Of a DNA stretch of 64,000 nucleotides, positions 34,210-43,125 are shown one piece after another. Each line of letters opens with the position of its first letter. Position 1 is the first letter of the stretch. The translations under genes were made by a program, and so were the position numbers. The notes beneath the pieces are model-generated. The model searched no databases. It had not been told where the DNA came from and saw only the letters and a list, made by a program, of their open reading frames with translations. The stretch comes from Brevibacillus gelatini (lineage in GTDB: Bacteria > Bacillota > Bacilli > Brevibacillales > Brevibacillaceae): assembly GCF_003710935.1 (NCBI RefSeq), contig NZ_RHHS01000037.1:1-64000 (forward strand), given 5' to 3'.

Positions 34210-35396
34210 CGGCCTCCCTCCTCGTCCGGCAGCAGCACATCGGCAGGCATGCCCGGTTTGAGTTTTTCCTGGCCTTTGGTGACGTCTATCGTGACGGCAA
34301 ACACAAGCTTGGTCCGCTCATCTTGTGTCTGCACATTTCTTGGCGTAAACTCCGCTTTGTCCGCGATGCGGCTGATCGTGCCTGTAAACGTCTCATCCGG
34401 GTACGCATCGACCTTGATGCCGACCTCCTGCCCTTTTTGCACCCGGTTCAGCTGCGCTTCCGGGATGTACACCACGAGCTTGAGCTGGTCGGCCTTCATC
34501 ATCGTAAACAGAGTAGCCCCCGCTTTGGCGACCTCTCCCTGCTCGATGGAAGAGCGCAGCAAAACGCCGTCTTCTGCAGCGACAATCCGCGTCTTTTCCA
34601 GTTGCAGCATCGCCTGGTCGAGCCTCGCCTGCGCCTGTTCCTCTGCTGCCAGCAGTGCCCGGATCGCGTAGTCTGTACTGCCTGCCCGCACCAGATCAAG
34701 CTCTGCTTGCGCCGCTTGCTGCTGTGCTTCGGCTGTGCCGACCTGGGCAACCGCTGCTGCCACATCCTCCTGGGCGGAACGGTACGCCGCCTTGGCCTCG
34801 GCCACCTGTGCCGTCCACTGGTTCAACTGGGTAGTCGCCTGGCTGACCGCCTCTTTTTGCGTATCCAGGTCTTTTTGCGAGATCGCGCCTTTTTCATACA
34901 AGGCCGTCGCCTCCTGCAGCCGCTTTTGCTGGTAGCGCAGCGTCTCTTCCGCTCCTGCGCGCTGTGCTTCGGCCCGCGCGAGCTGCTCCTGCGCCTTGGC
35001 GATTCCTGCCTCGGTCTGGCTTTTTCTCGCCTGCGCCAAACGGATGCTGGCATTCGCCTGCTGCACGGCGGCTACTCCCTTTTGAATCGTCTGGTCGCGC
35101 GAGCCTGCCTTCGCTTCCTCCAGCCTTGCCCTCGCCTGCTCCCATGCCGCCCTGGCCTCCGCCACGCTGATCTCGTAGCTGCGCGGGTCGATTTCCGCCA
35201 GCAGCTCTCCTTTTTTCACCTCGCTTCCTTCCTTGGCGATCACCTTCGTCACCAGCCCGCCTACTTCGGCCACGACCGGCCATTCATCCGCCTCGATTGT
35301 CCCTGACAGCGGCTGCTGCTTTTCCCCGAAAAGGCCGCAGCCTGACAGAGCCAGAACAAGACTGCCGATACTTACTGCACGCAAGACACGTTTCAT
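34206..35396 (-). CDS. HlyD-family adaptor lipoprotein
   Basis: This 396-aa protein starts MKRVLRAVSIGSLVLALSGC, with a lipobox at residue about 20. Lipoyl-like halves (VTKVIAKEGSEVKKGELLAE and IVAAEDGVLLRSSIEQGEV) flank a long Ala/Gln/Glu-rich coiled coil (residues about 75-245). The beta-barrel part follows with VGIKVDAYPDETFTGTI. It is the first gene of the exporter operon, behind two palindromic sites. ATG follows GGGAGATT. Confidence 0.9.
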   Translation of the reverse strand: MKRVLRAVSIGSLVLALSGCGLFGEKQQPLSGTIEADEWPVVAEVGGLVTKVIAKEGSEVKKGELLAEIDPRSYEISVAEARAAWEQARARLEEAKAGSRDQTIQKGVAAVQQANASIRLAQARKSQTEAGIAKAQEQLARAEAQRAGAEETLRYQQKRLQEATALYEKGAISQKDLDTQKEAVSQATTQLNQWTAQVAEAKAAYRSAQEDVAAAVAQVGTAEAQQQAAQAELDLVRAGSTDYAIRALLAAEEQAQARLDQAMLQLEKTRIVAAEDGVLLRSSIEQGEVAKAGATLFTMMKADQLKLVVYIPEAQLNRVQKGQEVGIKVDAYPDETFTGTISRIADKAEFTPRNVQTQDERTKLVFAVTIDVTKGQEKLKPGMPADVLLPDEEGGR

Positions 35397-35420
35397 GCAG
35401 AATCTCCCCTATCCCAAGTG

Positions 35421-35434
35421 AGTGAGTAATCACT
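35421..35434. promoter_or_regulatory. TetR operator candidate 1
   Basis: AGTGAGTAATCACT (palindromic core AGTGA-GTAA-TCACT) lies 25-38 bp before the HlyD start, within the likely 5' leader or promoter. Confidence 0.65.
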
Positions 35435-35517
35435 TTTGTTATTGCGGTCAAAAAACGGGCATGTTGCCCTCTTTGTGCAGTTCATGATGCAAGTCATCGG
35501 TGCATTTCATAAAAGCG

Positions 35518-35531
35518 AGTGATTACTCACT
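35518..35531. promoter_or_regulatory. TetR operator candidate 2
   Basis: AGTGATTACTCACT is the exact reverse complement of candidate 1, 97 bp away, so the same protein should bind both. Confidence 0.65.
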
Positions 35532-35605
35532 TATTACTTTGAGTATATGCTCCCTGCGCCCAACTTGCAATTTTTATTTTGTGAACACGTGTCAGCTGCG
35601 AAAAA

Positions 35606-35664
35606 CGCTCCGGCCAGAACAAGGGATTCATCCCCAGTCCGACCGGAGCGCTTTTGGCGTTGGG
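35606..35664 (-). terminator. Terminator of prpF-like gene
   Basis: CGCTCCGG and CCGGAGCG are inverted arms around a long loop. Read leftward the left arm is followed by TTTTTC. The region 35540-35757 holds no other recognised element. Confidence 0.55.
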
Positions 35665-35757
35665 TAGTGTAACGGTCTTTGTTGCTACAGGGACGGGACA
35701 CGGGATGCCGCTCGACCGGTGCATCCATCGGCGGCGTTTTGCGACCGGGCTTCCCGA

Positions 35758-36885
35758 TTACGCCAGTTGGGAAGCGAGCGTGTAATGGCTTTTCGTGTAC
35801 ACATACCCTTCCAAAATCATCCGTGCCGTGCGCACGACTTTGATCGCGCTGATGTGGCCCGCGACAAATTCCGCCTTCGTTTCGATGATGCCGCCGGGAT
35901 GCGCGAGCCGCAGCACCTCCCGCTTGATGTCGATCAGCTCGGAGAGGACGGTGTCAGGCAGAAAAGCGGCCGCCGTGGTGCAGATCGCTCCCGTGATCGC
36001 CAGCGCCTGGTGCGGCTTTTGCATCGACATCATGCGAATGGAAAGATCCATGTCCGCCGCTTTGCGATAAGTGCCAGTCAGGTCGGTGTAGTCCGTCGGA
36101 GCCGCAACGATTGTCAGCTTCGGTACAGCCGGTGACTTGAGCGTCGCTTCTTTGCGGTCAGCGAATTTGCACATCTCGGCGGCAATCGAACGAATTTCCT
36201 CCAGCTCCTGCAACTTGCTGGCCGTGAAGTCGGCAGGCAGCTCTGTTCCGGTAAGCCCGATGTCTTTGGCCCGGACGAAGACAAGTGGATTGGCGACGTC
36301 CACAATCGACACGGGAATCAGCCGCCCGTTTGCTTTTATCATGTCGATCGGATTGCCGGTCGGAAAAAGCTTTCCGGTCACTGCTCCCTCCGCTTGCGTA
36401 AACGACAGGTAGATCGGCGAGCCTGTGCCTGGTACGCCTGGAATCGCGCACTGCCCCTCTACCTTTACCCGTCCGTTTTCCACCTCGACTTCGGCGACGA
36501 TCAGCTTTTTCGTGTTCGTGTTCCAGATGCGCACGGTCGTGATTGGCTCCTGCGGCTGCACCAGCCCCTGCTCGATGGCATACGGGCCTACCGCTGCCGA
36601 GATGTTCCCGCAATTCCCTTTGAAATCGACCATTTGCTGGTCAATACTCACCTGGGCAAACGTATATTCCACGTCAAAGTCCGGGGAATCGGCTTTTTTG
36701 ATAATCGCCGCCTTGCTCGTCAACGAATTGGCCCCGCCCAGTCCGTCAATCTGGCGCTGATCGGGGCTGCCCATCACATCGAGCAGAAACGGTTCCCAGA
36801 GCGACTCGTTTTTTGGCATATGCGCGTGATTCAAAAAAACTCCTTTGCTTGTACCGCCCCTCATGATTACGACAGGTACTTTCAT
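35758..36885 (-). CDS. PrpF-family 3-methylaconitate/aconitate isomerase
   Basis: This 375-aa protein is of the diaminopimelate-epimerase-like fold. MKVPVVIMRGGTSKGVFLN is the PrpF signature (RGGTSKG), followed by DGLGGANSLTSKAAII, and FKGNCGNISAAVGPYAIEQG carries the catalytic-Cys loop. PrpF-type enzymes move the double bond of 2-methylaconitate, aconitate or oxalomesaconate. No prpB/C/D genes are nearby. Instead there is a LysR gene, divergent, and a CitMHS carrier, which favours a tricarboxylate such as trans-aconitate. Start ATG at 36885, after AAGGTGGTTG. Confidence 0.85.
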   Translation of the reverse strand: MKVPVVIMRGGTSKGVFLNHAHMPKNESLWEPFLLDVMGSPDQRQIDGLGGANSLTSKAAIIKKADSPDFDVEYTFAQVSIDQQMVDFKGNCGNISAAVGPYAIEQGLVQPQEPITTVRIWNTNTKKLIVAEVEVENGRVKVEGQCAIPGVPGTGSPIYLSFTQAEGAVTGKLFPTGNPIDMIKANGRLIPVSIVDVANPLVFVRAKDIGLTGTELPADFTASKLQELEEIRSIAAEMCKFADRKEATLKSPAVPKLTIVAAPTDYTDLTGTYRKAADMDLSIRMMSMQKPHQALAITGAICTTAAAFLPDTVLSELIDIKREVLRLAHPGGIIETKAEFVAGHISAIKVVRTARMILEGYVYTKSHYTLASQLA

Positions 36886-36922
36886 CGCCACAACCACCTT
36901 TTCTTGTTCAATGAAAGTATCG

Positions 36923-36941
36923 TATGATAAGCTAAATCATA
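36923..36941. promoter_or_regulatory. LysR-type operator between prpF-like and LysR genes
   Basis: TATGAT, AAGCTAA, ATCATA is a perfect 6-bp inverted repeat with a 7-bp centre, matching the T-N11-A pattern of LysR sites. It lies between the divergent starts at 36885 and 37010. Confidence 0.65.
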
Positions 36942-37009
36942 AGTGAAATACATGTTTTTTTCTGATTTTGATAAAAAAATTTTATAGTCTGTTTTGGAGG
37001 CGAATGCGA

Positions 37010-37873
37010 TTGGATGAAAAAGATTGGCTGGCCATCCGCGTTCTATATGAGGAAAAAAACATCAGCCGCGCTGCAGAGCGCCTGTATGTTTCCCAGCCGG
37101 CCCTGACCTATCGGCTGAAAAATCTGGAGAAGGAGTTTGGCACGAGCCTGTTTTACAAGGTCAAAAACGGGATCGAATTTACGTCGGAAGGCATTTACCT
37201 GGCGGATTACGCGGAGGAAATGATTAGGAAGCTGCAAAAAACAAAGGACTACATTCTCAACATGCAAAACGAAGTGCGCGGCACGCTGCGGCTCGGCGTC
37301 TCCAGCAACTTCGCCCAGTACAAGCTCCCGAAGATTTTGAAAAAGTTTTCCGCGCAGTTTCCGCACGTGCAGTTCAGCGTCCATACAGGCTGGAGCACCG
37401 ATATTATGCATCTGTTGAACTCTGCGAGCGTCCAGCTTGGCATTTTGCGCGGCAATTACGAATGGTACGGCCTGAAAACGCTTTTGCACAAAGAACGGCT
37501 CTGCCTGATTTCCAAGGACGAGGTCGACTTGGACGACCTGCCTTCGCTGCCGTTTATCAACTACAAAACCGACAGCTCGCTGAAAAACTTGATAAACGGC
37601 TGGTGGCGCGACCGCTTCTCTGACCCGCCGCTGGTCACGATGGAAAACGATCGGCAGGAAACATGCAAGGAAATGGTGAAGCAAGGTCTCGGCGTCTCCA
37701 TCCTGCCGGAAATTTGCCTGCAGCCATCGGACAATTTGCATACTTACGGGCTTTCCTACAAAAACGGCGAGCCTGTACTGCGCAATACCTGGCTCATGTA
37801 CAATCAGGATGTGTTGCGGCTGTCTACCGTGAAACATTTTATCGACTTCCTGAACAAGACAGCGAGCCTCTAA
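37010..37873 (+). CDS. LysR-family regulator of the tricarboxylate module
   Basis: This regulator is about 288 aa. The winged HTH (DEKDWLAIRVLYEEKNISRA, then RLYVSQPALTYRLKNLEKEF) is followed by an effector domain from GTLRLGVSSNFAQYKLPKIL. TTG at 37010 sits 9 bases after GGAGG. An in-frame ATG at 37004 is only 3 bases away from it, too close. The gene is divergent from the PrpF-like gene and 170 bp before the CitMHS gene, so it likely controls both. Confidence 0.88.
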   Translation: MDEKDWLAIRVLYEEKNISRAAERLYVSQPALTYRLKNLEKEFGTSLFYKVKNGIEFTSEGIYLADYAEEMIRKLQKTKDYILNMQNEVRGTLRLGVSSNFAQYKLPKILKKFSAQFPHVQFSVHTGWSTDIMHLLNSASVQLGILRGNYEWYGLKTLLHKERLCLISKDEVDLDDLPSLPFINYKTDSSLKNLINGWWRDRFSDPPLVTMENDRQETCKEMVKQGLGVSILPEICLQPSDNLHTYGLSYKNGEPVLRNTWLMYNQDVLRLSTVKHFIDFLNKTASL

Positions 37874-37880
37874 CCTTGAT

Positions 37881-37908
37881 ACAACGCAAGATTCGCTCTT
37901 GCGTTGTT
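37881..37908 (+). terminator. Terminator of the LysR gene
   Basis: ACAACGCAAGA and TCTTGCGTTGT form an 11-bp stem with a TTCGC loop, followed by TCGTTTATAAGTTTTTTTTT. Confidence 0.8.
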
Positions 37909-38042
37909 CGTTTATAAGTTTTTTTTTCGAAATCAGCAAAAAAATATGTATTTCCTTTATCTCGCCATTTGCTCTAAGCTACGAGTAACCATTCACCATA
38001 CCCCAATATGAAAGCGATTGCTTCTTTGAAGGAGGGACTCTT

Positions 38043-39353
38043 GTGTTAACTTTTCTCGGATTGGCTATGGTCATCATCTTCACGTACCTTATCATGACAA
38101 AGCGGTTAACCCCGGTTGCCGCGCTCACGGTTGTACCGATTGTCTTTGCCCTGCTGGGTGGCTTTGGTTCCGAACTTGGAGAAATGATGCTCAGTGGATT
38201 GAAAACGGTTGCACCATCCGCCGCCCTGCTCCTGTTTGCGATTTTGTTCTTCGGGGTTTTGATCGATGCCGGGCTGTTCGATCCGCTCATCCGCAAGATA
38301 CTGAATATTGTGAAAGGTGATCCCGTCAAAATCGCCATCGGGACAGCCATACTGGCCCTGACCGTCGCACTCGATGGGGACGGTACCACGACGCATATGA
38401 TTACGATTTCAGCCATGCTGCCGCTCTACAAGCGCCTGGGGATGAAGCCGCTTGTGCTGGCGACGATCTCGTTGCTTTCACTCAGCATCATGAGCGGCAT
38501 GACGCCTTGGGGCGGGCCGGCGACGAGGGCGATTACTTCGTTGCGGCTGGATGCGAGCCACTTTTTTATCCCGCTGTTGCCGACCATGCTGGGCGGTATC
38601 GTCTGTGTGCTCGTGATTGCCTATTTGCTCGGCAAAAAGGAACGGGAGCGCATCGGGGTAATTGATACGCTGCAAACAGGGCAGGAGGATGCCCCGCTCT
38701 CCGAAGCTGCTGCGGCCTCCGCTGTCCAGGAGGACATCAAACGTCCGCGCCTGATCTGGTTTAACTTTTTGCTCGTCATGACGGTCATGGTCCTCCTCGT
38801 TCTCGGCACTCTCCCGGTTCCGGTGCTGTTTCTGATCGGGTTTGTCCTCGCCTCGATGGTGAACTATCCCAATCTGGAGCAGCAAAAGGAGCGGATGCTC
38901 GCCCATGCCGGAAACGCGCTCACCGTCGTCACACTCGTGTTTGCTGCCGGAATTTTCACAGGGATTTTTGAAGGGACAAAAATGGTCAATGCGATTGCCA
39001 ACTCGCTCGTCGCCATTATCCCCGAATCTCTCGGCTCCTTTTTCCCGCTCGTAGTTGCGCTCACGAGCATGCCGTTCACCTTCGTCTTGTCAAACGATGC
39101 CTATTACTTCGGTGTCCTGCCGATCCTGGCCGAAGCCGCTGCCGCTTACGGCATTGATCCGGTCCAGGTCGCACGCGCCTCTGTTCTCGGGCAGCCTGTC
39201 CATTTCTTGAGCCCGCTGGTTGCCTCTACACTGCTTCTGGTCGGGATGGTCAAAACAGACCTGGGCGAGTTTCAGCGCTACGCGATCAAATGGGCGATTC
39301 TCTGTTCCTTGTTCATCATTTTGGTAGGGGTTTTGACAGGCGCCATTTATTAA
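38043..39353 (+). CDS. CitMHS-family citrate/metal-tricarboxylate transporter
   Basis: This 436-aa carrier has about 11-12 TM segments. MLTFLGLAMVIIFTYLIMTK is the first helix. LTVALDGDGTTTHMITISA and MSGMTPWGGPATRAI are the CitMHS signature loops, and FVLSNDAYYFGVLPIL repeats the theme in the second half. Bacillus CitM/CitH take up citrate complexed with Mg or Ca. Start is GTG after GAAGGAGGGACTCTT. Together with the PrpF-like isomerase it suggests uptake of an aconitate-type acid. Confidence 0.9.
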   Translation: MLTFLGLAMVIIFTYLIMTKRLTPVAALTVVPIVFALLGGFGSELGEMMLSGLKTVAPSAALLLFAILFFGVLIDAGLFDPLIRKILNIVKGDPVKIAIGTAILALTVALDGDGTTTHMITISAMLPLYKRLGMKPLVLATISLLSLSIMSGMTPWGGPATRAITSLRLDASHFFIPLLPTMLGGIVCVLVIAYLLGKKERERIGVIDTLQTGQEDAPLSEAAAASAVQEDIKRPRLIWFNFLLVMTVMVLLVLGTLPVPVLFLIGFVLASMVNYPNLEQQKERMLAHAGNALTVVTLVFAAGIFTGIFEGTKMVNAIANSLVAIIPESLGSFFPLVVALTSMPFTFVLSNDAYYFGVLPILAEAAAAYGIDPVQVARASVLGQPVHFLSPLVASTLLLVGMVKTDLGEFQRYAIKWAILCSLFIILVGVLTGAIY

Positions 39354-39357
39354 CAGC

Positions 39358-39392
39358 CAAAAAGGACGGAACTTCGCTTTCCGTCCTTTTCG
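39358..39392 (+). terminator. Terminator of the CitMHS gene
   Basis: AAAAGGACGGA and TCCGTCCTTTT pair around a short loop directly after the stop. Confidence 0.85.
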
Positions 39393-39454
39393 CTGTTTGC
39401 CTTACCCGCTCAAGCATGTGCCGCAACGGCTGCGACGCGGTGTCATGACCGTGC

Positions 39455-40045
39455 TCAGCCAGCGCCTGCGATCACGTCGACTATCGTTTTCGCCAGCTTC
39501 CTCACCGTATACAGGCGGGTATCATTTAAAAACTGCGTGGCTGGCAATGGGTCGAGATAGTTGACTACCCCCGTCAAATGGTAGTCCCCTACAGGCGGCA
39601 GCATTTTTTGCAGCGCCCGTCCCGGAAGCAGCGGACCTTCCTTCAAAATGACTGCGCCCACCTGCTCCTTTTCCCCCAGCCCGGCATCTATGCCAATGAT
39701 GAGCGGCTGTCGAAACTGCCGCTTGATCGCCTTCAAGGTCGGCTCCAGATTGAAGGCGTGAACCGGCTCCTCCAGCGTTCCGTAAACGCGGTGCGTGACA
39801 CCCGCCTCCAGCAGCATCGTTCCAACCAATGGCCCGAGCGCATCGCCAATCGAGCGATCCGACCCGATGCACAAAAAGACGACCTCTCTTTGTTCCCGGC
39901 TCGCTTGCTGGATGAGCGTGTTCAGAAATGCCGCCATCGCGGCGGTTTCCTGCCGGATGGTTCGTTCGTTGTCATGGATAGTCAACAGGACGCTTGCTGT
40001 TGCTTTTGCGTCTGTTTCTTCTTTGCGACTGCCAAATAGCCCCAT
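39455..40045 (-). CDS. YyaC-like sporulation protein (DUF1256, GPR-like fold)
   Basis: The protein is 196 aa from MGLFGSRKEETDAK, behind AGAGGATTGAC. Upstream in-frame Mets to 40177 are less likely. REVVFLCIGSDRSIGDALGP (residues about 54-73) is the DUF1256 signature, with the conserved Asp. LIIGIDAGLGEKEQVGAVIL, GVNVxxx-type GVVNYLDPLPATQFLND and TVRKLAKTIVDVI complete the fold, which resembles the spore protease GPR. YyaC is made in sporulating cells, and its exact substrate is unsettled. Confidence 0.85.
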   Translation of the reverse strand: MGLFGSRKEETDAKATASVLLTIHDNERTIRQETAAMAAFLNTLIQQASREQREVVFLCIGSDRSIGDALGPLVGTMLLEAGVTHRVYGTLEEPVHAFNLEPTLKAIKRQFRQPLIIGIDAGLGEKEQVGAVILKEGPLLPGRALQKMLPPVGDYHLTGVVNYLDPLPATQFLNDTRLYTVRKLAKTIVDVIAGAG

Positions 40046-40103
40046 GTCAATCCTCTTTTCTTTCGCGAGCTGTTGGTTGTGTGCGTGCATCCTCCCTTCT
40101 ATT

Positions 40104-40415
40104 CTACACTTCCTGATATTGATATAGCGACTTATCCTTGGCACGAGGTAGCAGAACCTCATTGACCCATTTGGCAAACAGCTTGTTCATCTCTTCTACG
40201 TCCAGTTCCTCTTTTTCATAATGAAAGATCACAATATCTTCGGCTGTATCCGATGGCCCCAGATCATGAAAGTGATCCGCAAATAATACTGCCCAACCCT
40301 GACCGTTTTTCTTTTTCCAGGCGCTTGCTTCAATATCGTATCCGTCCTCACAGTATGTAAGATGGAAGTGACGATCCATTTCGTATTCTCTTTCCATTTT
40401 ATACCAGTCCAGCAT
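40104..40415 (-). CDS. Conserved hypothetical protein, 103 aa
   Basis: The ORF starts MLDWYKMEREYEMDRHFHLT, 10 bases after AAGGAG. It is acidic and aromatic, with a strand-rich first half (YDIEASAWKKKNGQGWAVLF) and a C-terminal helix (EEMNKLFAKWVNEVLLPRAK). I do not recognise a domain. It sits between the YyaC-like gene and topB, reading the same way. The frame extends to 40478 through the topB terminator without a better start. Confidence 0.65.
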   Translation of the reverse strand: MLDWYKMEREYEMDRHFHLTYCEDGYDIEASAWKKKNGQGWAVLFADHFHDLGPSDTAEDIVIFHYEKEELDVEEMNKLFAKWVNEVLLPRAKDKSLYQYQEV

Positions 40416-40473
40416 GCAACCTGCACTCCTTGTTGTAGCGGTATCGACGCAGGAAATGACAGGGTCATTCAGT

Positions 40474-40509
40474 TGCAAAAAGCTTCCCCAGGCAGGGAAG
40501 CTTTTTGCA
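40474..40509 (-). terminator. Terminator of topB
   Basis: TGCAAAAAGCTTCCC and GGGAAGCTTTTTGCA are perfect 15-base inverted arms with a 6-base loop. Confidence 0.85.
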
Positions 40510-40566
40510 CAAACAATCGTCTTGTTGCTTTCCGCAAGCGCAAGAGACGGGCCCAGGCCAACCTCC

Positions 40567-42765
40567 CTACTCGAACTTGAGCTTGGAGAGCGCGTCCTTC
40601 AGCGCGGTATTGATGCCTTCCTCGCTTCCCTTCTCCTGGGATTTCAAATACCTGGCGATTTCCTTCTTGGACACCTTGCTGTTCTTTTCCTTTTCCCGAC
40701 GCTCCTTGAACGTCGAGAGCTTTTCCCTGTGCCCGCAAGCGCAGACGAACATTTGTCCTTCACCCTCGCCGCGCAATTCCAGCCGCTTGTGGCATTTCGG
40801 GCAGCGGGCGTTCGTCTGCTTGGCAATGCTTTTGCGATAACCGCACTCCCGGTCTTGGCAGACGAGCATCTTGCCGCGTTTTCCGTTTACCTCCAACAGA
40901 AGCTTGCCGCACTCCGGACATTTGCTTCTCGTCAGGTTGTCGTGGCGGAATGTTTTGTCGCTGTTTTTGATCTCCTGGACGACCTCTCGCGCGTACGTTC
41001 TCATCTCTTCGATGAAGGCGCGCTTGCTCAGGCTTCCTTTGGCGATAGCGGCGAGCTTTTGCTCCCATTGAGCGGTCAATGTCGGAGATTGCATCTCGTC
41101 GGGAACAAGCTCCAGAAGCTGCTTGCCTTTTGCCGTGACGAAAATATGCTTGCCGCGCTTCTCCAAAAGGAAGCTGTTAAACAGCTTTTCGATGATGTCG
41201 GCACGCGTCGCAACCGTACCGAGTCCGCCTGTCTCGCCAATCGTTTTGATGAGCTCCTTGCTCTCGTTTGCCATGTATTTCGCCGGATTTTCCATCGCGG
41301 ACAACAGGCTGGCCTCTGTAAACGGCTCCGGCGGCTTCGTCTCTCCCTTTGTCTGCGTGATGCTCTGGATGGTGAGCCGATCGCCTTTTTCGATCTTCGG
41401 CAGCCACTGCTCCGTCAGTCCGTCCTGTCCTTCCTCGTCTTCGACATCGTGGTCGTAGGCTTCCCGCCAGCCTTGGGCGAGCACGGTCTTGCCTCTGGCC
41501 AGGAACAGCTCTCCGCCGATTTTCGCCTGGATGGTCGTCTGCTCGTATTCAAACGGAGGCAAGAGAACGGCCAGGAAGCGTTTCACGATCAGATCGAAAA
41601 TTTTGCGTTCCTTGTCGCTCAAATCGCCGAGAAACACCGCTTGCTCAGTCGGAATGATCGCGTGGTGATCGGAAACCTTGCTGTCGTCCACAAACGACTT
41701 CGCCACCTTGATCGGCGAACGCAAAATTCTCGCCGCGAGCGGCGCATACGGCTTCATCTGCACAGCCTTGATCCTGTCAGGCAGCGTCTCGACGATGTCG
41801 GACGAGAGGTAGCGGGAATCGGTCCGCGGATACGTCACCGCCTTGTGGTGCTCGTAAAGGCTTTGCATGATCGACAGCGTCTCTTTCGGCGAATAGCCAA
41901 ACATCCGGTTCGCGTCCCGCTGCAGCTCGGTGAGATCGTAAAGCTGCGGGGCGTACGTCTTTTTGTGTGTGCGGGTCACTTCTACAACCTCTGCGCTTTT
42001 TTCCTGCTTCAAGGCAGCGAGAAGCTGGTCCGCCCGCTCTTTGGAAAACGTTTTGACGTCCTTCGTCTTCTGGTCCTGCCATTGCAGCGAAACCGACTGC
42101 TCTGCCACGGCGCGCAGGCCGAAAAACGGCTTGGGCGTAAAGCGGCGAATCTCTTCTTCTCTCGCCGCGACGATGGCCAGCGTCGGCGTCTGGACGCGCC
42201 CGCACGAGAGCTGGGCGTTGTGCTTGCACGTCAAGGCGCGAGTAGCATTGATTCCGACGAGCCAGTCCGCCTCGGCGCGGGCGGCCGCAGAAGCGTACAA
42301 GTTTTCGTACTGCTTGCCGTCCTTCAGGTTGCGGAAGCCGTCGCGAATCGCCTTGTCGGTGACTGACGAAATCCACAGCCGCTTGATCGGCTTTTGCACA
42401 TGCGCCATTTCGATGATCCAGCGGGCGACCAGCTCGCCTTCGCGCCCGGCATCTGTCGCAATCACAATCTGGCTGACGTCGCTGCGCCGCATTTGCTGCT
42501 TCACGGTCTGAAACTGTTTGTTGCTCTCGCGGATGACGACGAGCTTCAACGGAGACGGCATGATCGGCAAATCCTCGATTCGCCACGAACTGTACTGCTG
42601 CCCGTACACCTCGGGATCGGCCAAGGTCACAAGATGCCCCAAGGCCCACGTCACAATGTATTTATCTCCTTCGAAAAAGCCGTTCCCTTTTTTCTGACAC
42701 TGCAATACTTTTGCAATATCGCGCCCGACAGACGGCTTTTCCGCCAGTACAAGCGTTTTGCTCAT
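40567..42765 (-). CDS. topB: DNA topoisomerase III
   Basis: This 732-aa type IA topoisomerase relaxes and decatenates DNA. The Toprim domain starts MSKTLVLAEKPSVGRDIAKV and has VIATDAGREGE with metal-binding acids. LSCGRVQTPTL follows, then the catalytic Tyr312 in AVTYPRTDSRYL, and GLGTVATRADIIEKL. Two C-terminal zinc ribbons are visible: CPECGKLL...CQDRECGYRK and CPKCHKRL...CACGHREK. The ATG at 42765 follows AAGGTGGTG. Confidence 0.94.
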   Translation of the reverse strand: MSKTLVLAEKPSVGRDIAKVLQCQKKGNGFFEGDKYIVTWALGHLVTLADPEVYGQQYSSWRIEDLPIMPSPLKLVVIRESNKQFQTVKQQMRRSDVSQIVIATDAGREGELVARWIIEMAHVQKPIKRLWISSVTDKAIRDGFRNLKDGKQYENLYASAAARAEADWLVGINATRALTCKHNAQLSCGRVQTPTLAIVAAREEEIRRFTPKPFFGLRAVAEQSVSLQWQDQKTKDVKTFSKERADQLLAALKQEKSAEVVEVTRTHKKTYAPQLYDLTELQRDANRMFGYSPKETLSIMQSLYEHHKAVTYPRTDSRYLSSDIVETLPDRIKAVQMKPYAPLAARILRSPIKVAKSFVDDSKVSDHHAIIPTEQAVFLGDLSDKERKIFDLIVKRFLAVLLPPFEYEQTTIQAKIGGELFLARGKTVLAQGWREAYDHDVEDEEGQDGLTEQWLPKIEKGDRLTIQSITQTKGETKPPEPFTEASLLSAMENPAKYMANESKELIKTIGETGGLGTVATRADIIEKLFNSFLLEKRGKHIFVTAKGKQLLELVPDEMQSPTLTAQWEQKLAAIAKGSLSKRAFIEEMRTYAREVVQEIKNSDKTFRHDNLTRSKCPECGKLLLEVNGKRGKMLVCQDRECGYRKSIAKQTNARCPKCHKRLELRGEGEGQMFVCACGHREKLSTFKERREKEKNSKVSKKEIARYLKSQEKGSEEGINTALKDALSKLKFE

Positions 42766-42829
42766 AAGTGACACCACCTTACATCTGCTTCACATTCCTG
42801 CTATGTGTTCTCATCCATTGTAGATGAGA

Positions 42830-42994
42830 ATGCGGGTTACGCCAAATTTTTTGCAGCATTTGGTATTGGCGGTGGCTGTGATTGGCTTTTCTGTAGGGAT
42901 GTTCGGAAAGTATGTGGAAACTGACGAGCAGACGAACCGTTTTATTGAAGGAACAATCCCCCTCTGTTCAACTGATAACAGCCTAACAAGATAA
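42830..42994 (+). CDS. Possible 54-aa membrane microprotein
   Basis: The ORF begins MRVTPNFLQHLVLAVAVIGF, with one hydrophobic helix then a polar tail (YVETDEQTNRFIEGTIPLCS). The ribosome site is poor (GATGAGA). It may be the relic of a longer gene. The rest of 42766-43125 is AT-rich with no recognised element. Confidence 0.3.
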   Translation: MRVTPNFLQHLVLAVAVIGFSVGMFGKYVETDEQTNRFIEGTIPLCSTDNSLTR

Positions 42995-43125
42995 GGAGGT
43001 ACTACTCAAATCCAATTTTGGGGCTATAGAGGTTGTTATTCACCCTGATCTTTTTCCTATATAAGTGAGAGCGACAAACTGACCGGTCAAAAAGTCGTTC
43101 ATCACACAAAAAGGAGAAATGTCTA

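Noticed and set aside
40414-42366. 650-aa rightward ORF opposite topB
   Set aside because: It is an antisense shadow. topB motifs are complete on the other strand.
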